A stretch of DNA of 64,000 nucleotides from Lachnospiraceae bacterium UBA7179 (GTDB taxonomy: Bacteria; Bacillota; Clostridia; Lachnospirales; Lachnospiraceae), in NCBI GenBank assembly GCA_002491195.1, contig DKVL01000107.1, positions 1-64,000 on the forward strand. Direction: 5' to 3'. Positions within the stretch are counted from its first letter, which is position 1, and the number at the start of each line of letters is the position of its first letter. The notes under the pieces were generated by a model that was not told where the DNA came from, did no database searches, and saw only the letters and a list, made by a program, of their open reading frames with translations. Below, piece by piece: positions 57,765 to 64,000 of this stretch. Both the position numbers and the translations under genes were made by a program.

Positions 57765-59957
57765 ATGAAAAAGAAACGTTTGATCAGTCTACTGCTGTCC
57801 ATAGTGATGATCCTGGCCCTGCTGCCCATCACCGCCCTGGCAGCGCATACCTTCACCGCCAGTGTGACGGTGGAAGAGCCCGCCGTGGGCAAAAAGCCCG
57901 CCACAACGGGCACAGCCAAATACGCTGTTGTCACCAATGTGGTGTGGTCCGGCGAGCTGGACGCCAATGGCTGCTTCAAGGCAGGGGTAGCCTACACCGT
58001 CACCGTCACCAGCCACATCGAGGACAGCCGCCCAAACTCCCAGTTTAAGACGGACTCAGCCATCATCAGCCTGCACCATACAAAGGAGTTTACCTTGTCC
58101 GATGACCACCGGACCATCACCGCATCCTACACTTTCCCAGCCCTGAAGACCGATGCACAGATCGCTGAGGAAAATGCCAGGGAAGAGGCGGAGAAGCTGG
58201 CGAGGCAGGACGCCCGGGACGAGAAGGCCCACGCACAGGATCTGGCAAGCCGCTGGTCCCGGGCCGAGGCTGATGCCAACTACCCCCTGGGCAGCCCCAT
58301 CACCCTGCTAGTCAACGAGGAGACGCTGAAGGGTACAGATATTGAAGACTATAAACCATTTCTCACCAATGGCGCCATAATCAGATCGGTGTATGGTCCC
58401 AACAGTATATTCTACACTCTGGACGGGGAAACCATAGACAACAAGAACTTGCCCAAAATCAGCTCGAGTACTACCATTAACCACTACCGTGTCACCCGTG
58501 TGGTCTATGACTACTATCGGGCGGACGATCCCTCGCTGGATAGATTTCCCAACTGCACCGAGCTGTGGCTCAGTCCCAGGTGTGACATCGACGGCATATT
58601 GAGAACCCTTGGCAATATCGAATCCTATAAGAACCAAACTGGCGACTTTATCTCCCAGAACTGCACAGTGTTCATTCCCGACAGCCTCTATCCCAACGGC
58701 CCCACCTATACTGACCATCCCGCGCCCGGCTGCAAGGTAATGCTCTACTCCGGCAGCGACGTATATGCCGCCGCACGGGCGGGCAAGAACGCGGCACGGG
58801 ACTGGTGCGTCAACCACAGCTACACCTATCAGTATATCAGCGAAGACCGCCGCTGCACCTACCCCACCTGCAGCACCGACGCTAAGTTCTACTACTCCTG
58901 CTCCAAGTGCGGCAAGTGCGAATATAACCCCAGCCACACCTTCTATCCCACTGTCGGTTCCTTTGACAACGGGGAGGACGGCGGCAGGAACACTGCCCAT
59001 AGCTTTGTCAATAAGGTCGTTACCGACGAGCACTTCCTGGGCTTAAACACCAACGGCGACAGGGTATACCTCTACGTCTGCGAGAACTGCGGAAAGGACA
59101 GGCGGCAGGCCGCTGACGCCAGCGAGAAGAAATTCTGGGCCGCAGACGGCACCGGCGCCTACTATAACCACGCCTTGTCGAACACCGTCGTGGGGAAGAA
59201 AAGCTCTTACGACACCTACGCCATAGCCCAAAACACGTTCATCCCGGCAAACATAGACGCCTGGGCCACCGGCGAGGTGCTGGCAGCCTCCGAGGCGGGC
59301 CTGATCGATGTCTCCCTCATGGGCAGCGACTATACCGCCGCTGTTAACCGCCTGCAGTTCAGCTCCATAGCCGTGAGGCTGGCAGAGACGATGGCAGGCA
59401 AGGCCATCACCCCCGCCCCCTCCGGCACCTTTACCGACACCGATGACGAGTATGCCCGCAAGGCCGCTGCCGCCGGCATCACCAGCGGCGTAGGCGATGG
59501 GCGCTTCGATCCCAACGGCGCTCTGACCCGCCAGCAGATGGCCGCCGGCATATATGGGGCGCTTCAGTGGGTGAAGAACAACTCGGATACAGAATACACC
59601 GTCTACGAATCCAAGCTGGGCAGCTACACCGACGCCGACCAGCTCGCCGATTGGGCCAGGGAGCCTATGGCCTTTATGAACGCCCTGGGGCTCATCAGCG
59701 GCACCGACGAGACCACACTTTCCCCAAACAGCATCTGCACCATCGAGCAGGCCATCGTGGCAGCCAGCCGCAGCCTGTACGCCGACAGGATCGGCTGGTA
59801 CCAGTATACCAAACAGGGCAGTGACTGGTTACACTACGGCGACAGGCTGTGGGTATATTTCAAGAACTCCCAGGCCTGCTGCATGAATCCTTACGGCTTT
59901 GAGTCGGAGAGCCTCAACCTCGAAGGAGGAAACTACCGCCCCATCAAGGATCGATGA
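57765..59957 (+). CDS. Secreted S-layer-homology (SLH) domain protein
   Basis: This 730-residue protein has a signal peptide (MKKKRLISLLLSIVMILALL up to about residue 27), a charged helical stretch (DAQIAEENAREEAEKLARQD), an unassigned middle with two zinc-like Cys pairs (CSKCGKC and CENCGK), and three C-terminal SLH-type repeats (about 505-680) with FTDTDDEYARKAAAAGITSG and GRFDPNGALTRQQMAAGIY. SLH repeats attach proteins to wall polymers. Its base composition is clearly richer in G and C than the neighbours, with GCC/CCC-heavy codon use, which suggests transfer from an Oscillospiraceae-type donor. TAAGGAGG stands 8 nt before the ATG. Confidence 0.85.
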   Translation: MKKKRLISLLLSIVMILALLPITALAAHTFTASVTVEEPAVGKKPATTGTAKYAVVTNVVWSGELDANGCFKAGVAYTVTVTSHIEDSRPNSQFKTDSAIISLHHTKEFTLSDDHRTITASYTFPALKTDAQIAEENAREEAEKLARQDARDEKAHAQDLASRWSRAEADANYPLGSPITLLVNEETLKGTDIEDYKPFLTNGAIIRSVYGPNSIFYTLDGETIDNKNLPKISSSTTINHYRVTRVVYDYYRADDPSLDRFPNCTELWLSPRCDIDGILRTLGNIESYKNQTGDFISQNCTVFIPDSLYPNGPTYTDHPAPGCKVMLYSGSDVYAAARAGKNAARDWCVNHSYTYQYISEDRRCTYPTCSTDAKFYYSCSKCGKCEYNPSHTFYPTVGSFDNGEDGGRNTAHSFVNKVVTDEHFLGLNTNGDRVYLYVCENCGKDRRQAADASEKKFWAADGTGAYYNHALSNTVVGKKSSYDTYAIAQNTFIPANIDAWATGEVLAASEAGLIDVSLMGSDYTAAVNRLQFSSIAVRLAETMAGKAITPAPSGTFTDTDDEYARKAAAAGITSGVGDGRFDPNGALTRQQMAAGIYGALQWVKNNSDTEYTVYESKLGSYTDADQLADWAREPMAFMNALGLISGTDETTLSPNSICTIEQAIVAASRSLYADRIGWYQYTKQGSDWLHYGDRLWVYFKNSQACCMNPYGFESESLNLEGGNYRPIKDR

Positions 59958-60100
59958 AGAACGCTGTCCTTTGCGTTCTTCTGTGTGAAGCTTTAGATTT
60001 TCTTAGGTGAAATCTACTTGCGATTCTTCAGCGTGAGACTTAGAACTTCTCCGCGAAGCAGCCTATGCTGCGAGTGGCTAGAAGTTCTTCTCACACTTCC
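59953..60100. repeat. Palindromic intergenic repeat, family C (long copy)
   Basis: GAAGAACGCTGTCC...GCGTTCTTC (59956-59982) then ACTTAGAACTTCTCCGCG with its partner GTGGCTAGAAGTTCTT around GCAGCCTATGCTGC (60038-60091), closing with CACACTTCC. The layout matches 49484-49572. It overlaps the ends of the SLH gene and the convergent permease gene and may work as a terminator for both. Confidence 0.6.
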
Positions 60101-60525
60101 CACTTAAACAGCACAAATCCTCCGATTGCCACCAATGCGCCGATGACTTTCCGCCAGCTAAACGGCTGCTTCTCCACGCCAAACAGTCCGAAGAGCTCGA
60201 TCAGATATGCGATGATGAGCTGTGAGATCACGATCAGCATCACCGCCTTTGCCGGCCCTAACGCATCCATGCTCTTGATGACCGTCAATGTGATAAATGC
60301 CCCCATAACACCGCCAAGCAGAAAATATTTGGGTTCGACAGCTATCACGTCCCGAAAGGAAGTCCTGTCTGCAAACAGCCACGCCAGGATACACACAAGA
60401 AACGCGGTAAACTGCACAAACGCGTTCGCCGCCCACATACTTGACGCCTCTGTCACTTTCGTGTTAAACACTCCCTGCACACTCATCAGTGCTCCCGATA
60501 TCAAAGCAATAAAAAATCCAATCAT
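60091..60525 (-). CDS. DMT-superfamily permease, YdcZ-type
   Basis: This 144-residue protein has about five hydrophobic helices (FIALISGALMSVQGVFNTKV, AFVQFTAFLVCILAWLFA, YFLLGGVMGAFITLTVIKS, AVMLIVISQLIIAYLIELF, KVIGALVAIGGFVLFKW). This is the DUF606/YdcZ half-size form of the drug/metabolite transporter group, which probably works as a dimer. Substrate unknown. GGAGG lies 11 nt before the ATG. No partner gene is beside it. Confidence 0.8.
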   Translation of the reverse strand: MIGFFIALISGALMSVQGVFNTKVTEASSMWAANAFVQFTAFLVCILAWLFADRTSFRDVIAVEPKYFLLGGVMGAFITLTVIKSMDALGPAKAVMLIVISQLIIAYLIELFGLFGVEKQPFSWRKVIGALVAIGGFVLFKWEV

Positions 60526-60584
60526 AGTAACGTAAACCTCCCTGGCTCAATACCTCTTCTATAAGGAACTGTTAACAAATTATT

Positions 60585-60598
60585 GGTGACATGTCACC
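60585..60598. promoter_or_regulatory. Perfect 14-bp palindrome
   Basis: GGTGACATGTCACC is self-complementary. It lies 60 bases upstream of the permease start and just before it is AAGGAACTGTTAACAAAT, a sequence like ends of family A. It may be an operator or part of a repeat; no direct evidence. Confidence 0.35.
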
Positions 60599-60666
60599 TT
60601 GTCTACATACTATGATTGGAATATTCCCAAAAATTTATTCAATTATTTCGTGATCCTGATACACCA

Positions 60667-62157
60667 CTATTCCAAATCCCCCTGCGTTTCCGGACTCACA
60701 TCCAGTTCGCCAGTGCCTTCCTCGTACTCTACAGCCGGCAGCAGTTCCACCTGTGGATCCTCGATCGGTTCTTCCGTAACCGGTTCCCCCGCAAGCTGCG
60801 TCTTGATCTGCTCCGAAAGTTGTCTTAGCTGTGTGTTCGCATCCTCGCCGTCCCATACTTTGGCAAAACAGATCTCAAGCTCCACCCAGAAGTTTCCGGT
60901 TTCCAGCATCTTGGGAATCGGAACGGATTCCGCATAATTTTCCACAAAAACGGCTTCCTGCTCATTCTCATAGGTGTCCTGAATTACCGACGACAACTTA
61001 CCTGTCATGCTGTACAGATCCGCATTCGCATCTTTGATCAAGAACTCCATCAGACGCCCCGCGGACTCTTTGTGTTCAGAATACCCGTTGATGACAAGCG
61101 CATTTGTTACGGACATCCCTCTGGTCGCAAGCTCCTGATTGATGTCCGGTAGTTTTGCAACCCCATATTCATAGACAAACGCACCATTCTCAGCCGCCTC
61201 ATCAAGTTTTCTGATGCAGTCGCTCGTCGCAATCGTATAGATCGTCTTACCCTCCTGAAATTCCTGCAGAATCGTATCATAGTTCGTTTCCTTGGTATCA
61301 ATGGAAAAGAACTGGTTCATCTGCTGATACACTTTCAGGCTGGACACGGACTCTGTGTTGTAAATGTCAATCAGGGATTTGTCATCCCCGGCCGCCCCGC
61401 CTGCCGATATATAATTACCTATAAAAAAGTAATTGTAAAAAATATCCGACACATCCCAGCGGAAGAAATACTCCACATTCTCCGGCGTCGAATACTGGTC
61501 CGCAAAGGTCAGGATATCCACAATCGACGTGGGAATCAGCTGTTCCGCAGTCACTGTCTGCTCTCCCGCTGTTTCGCCAGACTGTTCTCCGCCATTATCT
61601 TCCCCGCTCCCCATGCCGTTTGCCTCATCCGCAATCTGCTGCAGATAGGTCTTGTTGTAAAGCAGTGCGCTTGTCTCAAAGTACATCGGACACGCTACAT
61701 ATTTTCCGTTGTACATCACTGCATTCCGCGCAGCCTGGCTAAACAACCGCTCTTCATAGACAGGCGCAGTATCGGGCAATTGTGTCGCAAGCCCCGCCAG
61801 ATATGCTTTCTCCAAAGAATCGTTGCTTAGAATATAGAGATCCGGTGTATCCGCCGTTTCATCCAGACTGGCTGCATTCACTGCCTCTAAATATTCAAGT
61901 CCTGATACAAGCTGTACGTCCACCCGGATATCTGTACGATCATAAAATTCCAGAGCCTTACTGTTCAGATAGTTTGTCAGGGCATCATCTGTATACCACA
62001 GATGGATCGTCTCCTTTCGGTTCCCAAACTCCGCCGGAGAACCATTTCTTTCACCGCGCCATCTGTTATAAAACAATCCCGCACCGAACACAACCACTAC
62101 CAGCACAAGCGCGGCTGCCACCCACGACAGCCTCATTTTCAATTTATTGTGTTTCAT
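60667..62157 (-). CDS. Extracellular solute-binding protein, membrane-anchored
   Basis: This 496-residue protein has an uncleaved-looking membrane helix (residues 11-30, WVAAALVLVVVVFGAGLFY) and no lipobox Cys. The rest follows the family 1 solute-binding fold (IHLWYTDDALTNYLNSKAL, YILSNDSLEKAYLAGLATQLP, YNGKYVACPMYFETSALLYNKTYL). The end is a Glu/Pro-rich acidic tail (residues 450-496). Family members bind sugars or peptides for ABC import, but no permease or ATPase is nearby, so it may serve a distant transporter or a signalling role. GAGG stands 7 nt before the ATG. Confidence 0.75.
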   Translation of the reverse strand: MKHNKLKMRLSWVAAALVLVVVVFGAGLFYNRWRGERNGSPAEFGNRKETIHLWYTDDALTNYLNSKALEFYDRTDIRVDVQLVSGLEYLEAVNAASLDETADTPDLYILSNDSLEKAYLAGLATQLPDTAPVYEERLFSQAARNAVMYNGKYVACPMYFETSALLYNKTYLQQIADEANGMGSGEDNGGEQSGETAGEQTVTAEQLIPTSIVDILTFADQYSTPENVEYFFRWDVSDIFYNYFFIGNYISAGGAAGDDKSLIDIYNTESVSSLKVYQQMNQFFSIDTKETNYDTILQEFQEGKTIYTIATSDCIRKLDEAAENGAFVYEYGVAKLPDINQELATRGMSVTNALVINGYSEHKESAGRLMEFLIKDANADLYSMTGKLSSVIQDTYENEQEAVFVENYAESVPIPKMLETGNFWVELEICFAKVWDGEDANTQLRQLSEQIKTQLAGEPVTEEPIEDPQVELLPAVEYEEGTGELDVSPETQGDLE

Positions 62158-62214
62158 TACTATTCCTCATAACATTCCTCCTGCCGCCGTTCCCCATTCC
62201 AGACAGCAGCTTTT

Positions 62215-62306
62215 GAACCTTGCCTTTTCTGTTCCTTTGTATCTGGCTTTTCAATCCGCTGATCAAACTCTTTCTGCGAACCTTGCCTTTTATGTTCCTT
62301 TGTATC
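62215..62306. repeat. 29-bp direct repeats, period 63
   Basis: Copies at 62215-62243 and 62278-62306 differ by one base and share CCTTGCCTTTT and GTTCCTTTGTATC. On the minus strand they fall in one frame and encode DTKEHKRQGS and DTKEQKRQGS in an open frame of 89 codons (62160-62429) between argD and the solute-binding gene. Whether that frame is translated is unclear. Confidence 0.75.
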
Positions 62307-62385
62307 CCTCAATATAGCACAGTCAAAGACTTTCCTCTTTTGATATTGCCAGTCATCTTTGTCACAAATCTGGCAGAAAGCGTTT

Positions 62386-63588
62386 TCAAACACGCTCTGT
62401 TTCCTCAAAACAGGCATCGACAATCTCAATCATATGGTCCACGTCCGTCTTTGACACAATCAGCGGCGGAATGAACCGAATAATATTCGTGCCTGCATTG
62501 ATCAGCAGAAGCCCTTTCTCGATCGCCCTGTTGATCACGCCGCTCACAGGTCCGTCGCATTCGAGCCCCTGGATCAACCCGACGCCTCTGTGCGCCTTGA
62601 TATACTCATATTTCGCAGTCAGCGCATCGAGCTTTTCATAGAGATATGCCCCCGTCTCATTGACATTTGCCAGGATATTCTGCTCCTCGAACAAATCGAT
62701 CACCTTCGAGACTGCAGCGCACGCAAGCGGATTGCCGCCGTAAGTCGTTCCATGGTCGCCGCTCGTCAGGGAATTCTGCGCAACCCTCTCCGTCATCAGA
62801 AACGCGCCGACAGGAACGCCGCAGCCAATCGCCTTGGCACTCGTCATAATGTCTGGCTTCACACCGTACCGCTGCCATGCATACATGGTTCCCGTTCTCC
62901 CCATGCCGCACTGAATCTCGTCCAGGATCAATAAAATGTCCCTCTCATCGCAGAGCGCCCTGATCTGTCTGAGAAACTCCTCCGTCGCGGGATAGATGCC
63001 GCCCTCTCCCTGCACCGTCTCAAAAATGATCGCACAGGTCTTATCCGTCACCTGTGCCCTGACACTCTCAAAATCATTGAAATCCGCAAATTTAATATTA
63101 CCGATCAATGGCTCAAACGCCTCCCTGTAATGCGGATTCCCCGTCACAGACAGGGCGCCCATCGTTCTTCCGTGGAACGAGTGGTTCATGGCAATGATCT
63201 CGTGGTCCGTATGCCCGTCTCTCAAAAATGCGTATTTTCTGGCAGCCTTCAATGCACCCTCGACCGCCTCCGCACCGCTGTTTGTAAAAAAGATCCTGTC
63301 CATTCCGGAAATCTTTTTCAGCTTTTTGGCAGCCTCGATCGCTGGAATATTGTAATAGTAATTTGATGTGTGGATCACCTTGTCAATCTGCGCTTTCAAC
63401 GCATCATTGTACGCCTGGTTATTGTACCCCAGTGCAAATACCGCGATCCCTGCCACGAAATCAAGGTACTTTTTCCCCTCGATATCGTACATGTACATAC
63501 CGTCTCCCCGATCCCACACGATCTGGTAGCGGTTGTAGGTGTGGAGCAACGCCGACTCGGCTTCATCAATGTATTCTTTCATATTCAT
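62386..63588 (-). CDS. argD: Acetylornithine aminotransferase
   Basis: This protein has 400 residues from ATG 63588 (GGAG, 8 nt). It is a class-III PLP aminotransferase: MYDIEGKKYLDFVAGIAVFALGY, FFTNSGAEAVEGALKAARKY, HGRTMGALSVTGNPHYR, ILDEIQCGMGRTGTMYAW, and the PLP-binding Lys in TSAKAIGCGVPVGAF. It converts N-acetylglutamate semialdehyde and glutamate to N-acetylornithine and 2-oxoglutarate, the fourth step of arginine synthesis. It follows argB, in the same direction after about 160 bases, the usual argB-argD order in Clostridia. Confidence 0.93.
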   Translation of the reverse strand: MNMKEYIDEAESALLHTYNRYQIVWDRGDGMYMYDIEGKKYLDFVAGIAVFALGYNNQAYNDALKAQIDKVIHTSNYYYNIPAIEAAKKLKKISGMDRIFFTNSGAEAVEGALKAARKYAFLRDGHTDHEIIAMNHSFHGRTMGALSVTGNPHYREAFEPLIGNIKFADFNDFESVRAQVTDKTCAIIFETVQGEGGIYPATEEFLRQIRALCDERDILLILDEIQCGMGRTGTMYAWQRYGVKPDIMTSAKAIGCGVPVGAFLMTERVAQNSLTSGDHGTTYGGNPLACAAVSKVIDLFEEQNILANVNETGAYLYEKLDALTAKYEYIKAHRGVGLIQGLECDGPVSGVINRAIEKGLLLINAGTNIIRFIPPLIVSKTDVDHMIEIVDACFEETERV

Positions 63589-63749
63589 ATTATAATCTCC
63601 ATCTATTGTATCTGTTTCTATCAATTCCTACTATTTCTATCTATCTGTTCACTACTTCTGCTGATGACCAGTGTGCCGACCGCGTGTCATTCATGGCAGA
63701 CAGCACCGCTTGTTTCACCGTCCCCAGAGGCTTTCGTCATTTGAAGCCT

Positions 63750-64000
63750 TCATACTTCCCGGTCCATACTCTCCAGGTCTTCATCCTTAACGATCGCCGT
63801 ACCAATCCCGTTTCTGGTAAAGATCTCCAGCAGCAGACAGTGCGGGATCCGTCCGTCAAGGATATGCACGCGGTTAACGCCGTTCTTGATCGCGCTGGTG
63901 CAGTTGCCAAGCTTCGGAAGCATACCGCCGCCGATAAAGCCGTCCTCGATCAGTTTCTCCGCCTGTGACGCTGAAATTCTCGAGATAAAGGAAGACTTGT
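63750..64000 (-). CDS. argB: Acetylglutamate kinase, C-terminal part (runs off the window)
   Basis: Eighty-three codons read up to the stop at 63750-63752. SRISASQAEKLIEDGFIGGG, MLPKLGNCTSAIKNGVNRVH and ILDGRIPHCLLLEIFTRNGI, GTAIV form the C-terminal end of acetylglutamate kinase, with the DG-xIxGGMLPKL substrate loop. The upstream two thirds lie beyond position 64000. It phosphorylates N-acetylglutamate in the second step of arginine synthesis and precedes argD in transcription. Confidence 0.92.
   Translation of the reverse strand, partial: KSSFISRISASQAEKLIEDGFIGGGMLPKLGNCTSAIKNGVNRVHILDGRIPHCLLLEIFTRNGIGTAIVKDEDLESMDREV

Noticed and set aside
58308..59033. 241-codon frame antisense to the SLH gene
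   Set aside because: High GC gives long chance frames on the opposite strand; no ribosome site or family match.
1..64000. tRNA, rRNA, CRISPR arrays or complete insertion sequences
   Set aside because: No cloverleaf, rRNA segment, regular repeat-spacer array or transposase was found on reading both strands.

Overview
The window looks like the chromosome of a gut-type Lachnospiraceae (Clostridia, Firmicutes). Strong GGAGG ribosome sites, TTGACA/TATAAT promoters, short type-2 argC, SMI1/KNR4, DUF4143 and BspA-type families, rubrerythrin and SbcCD, and AT-rich intergenic regions of about 100-500 bp with large palindromic repeats all fit this. No rRNA, tRNA, CRISPR array, complete insertion sequence or prophage was seen. 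Most genes lie on the minus strand. The assignment to family is inference from gene content.

Region 1 (0.5-15 kb) centres on NAD. A NrtR-like Nudix/winged-helix regulator, glutamine-dependent NAD synthase, a nicotinamide phosphoribosyltransferase-like protein, a divergent PRPP-synthetase-like protein, a small unknown protein and two isochorismatase/nicotinamidase-type hydrolases sit together. The two hydrolase genes share almost the same promoter, with the same palindromic operator placed over the -10 box and a second copy upstream of the -35. The second hydrolase runs straight into a vWA / PP2C / protein-kinase triad (TerY-P type), so a phospho-signalling module may be under the same control. 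The adjacent PRPP-synthetase-like and Nampt-like pair also resembles the phage NARP1 pair (Adps-Namat) that rebuilds NAD+ from ADP-ribose.

Region 2 (15-36 kb) holds a GH31 glucosidase, an IbrA/IbrB-like pair, a chemotaxis receptor, a DtxR-family regulator, an ArsR-type regulator with an internally deleted MFS gene and a double operator, an ECF sigma/anti-sigma pair, a diguanylate-cyclase-like sensor, an AAA-ATPase-like/PD-(D/E)XK protein, two MATE pumps with an RsmF-type methyltransferase, a frameshifted phage-type nuclease toxin and argC.

Region 3 (36-51 kb) is accessory. It has a tandem SUKH (SMI1/KNR4) pair, an MFS pump behind a leader peptide with terminator and alternative pairings (a ribosome-mediated attenuator), a second ECF sigma/anti-sigma pair, a CoiA-like protein, a secreted BspA-type leucine-rich protein, rubrerythrin, a complete toxin-antitoxin-chaperone (TAC) module with a SecB-like chaperone and its operator inside the promoter, and two AAA ATPases.

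Region 4 (51-64 kb) has sbcC and sbcD, a GC-rich imported stretch with a histidine-kinase remnant and an S-layer-homology protein, a small DMT-type permease, an orphan solute-binding protein, argD, and argB running off the right edge. Three families of long palindromic intergenic repeats (called A, B and C here) are scattered through the window.
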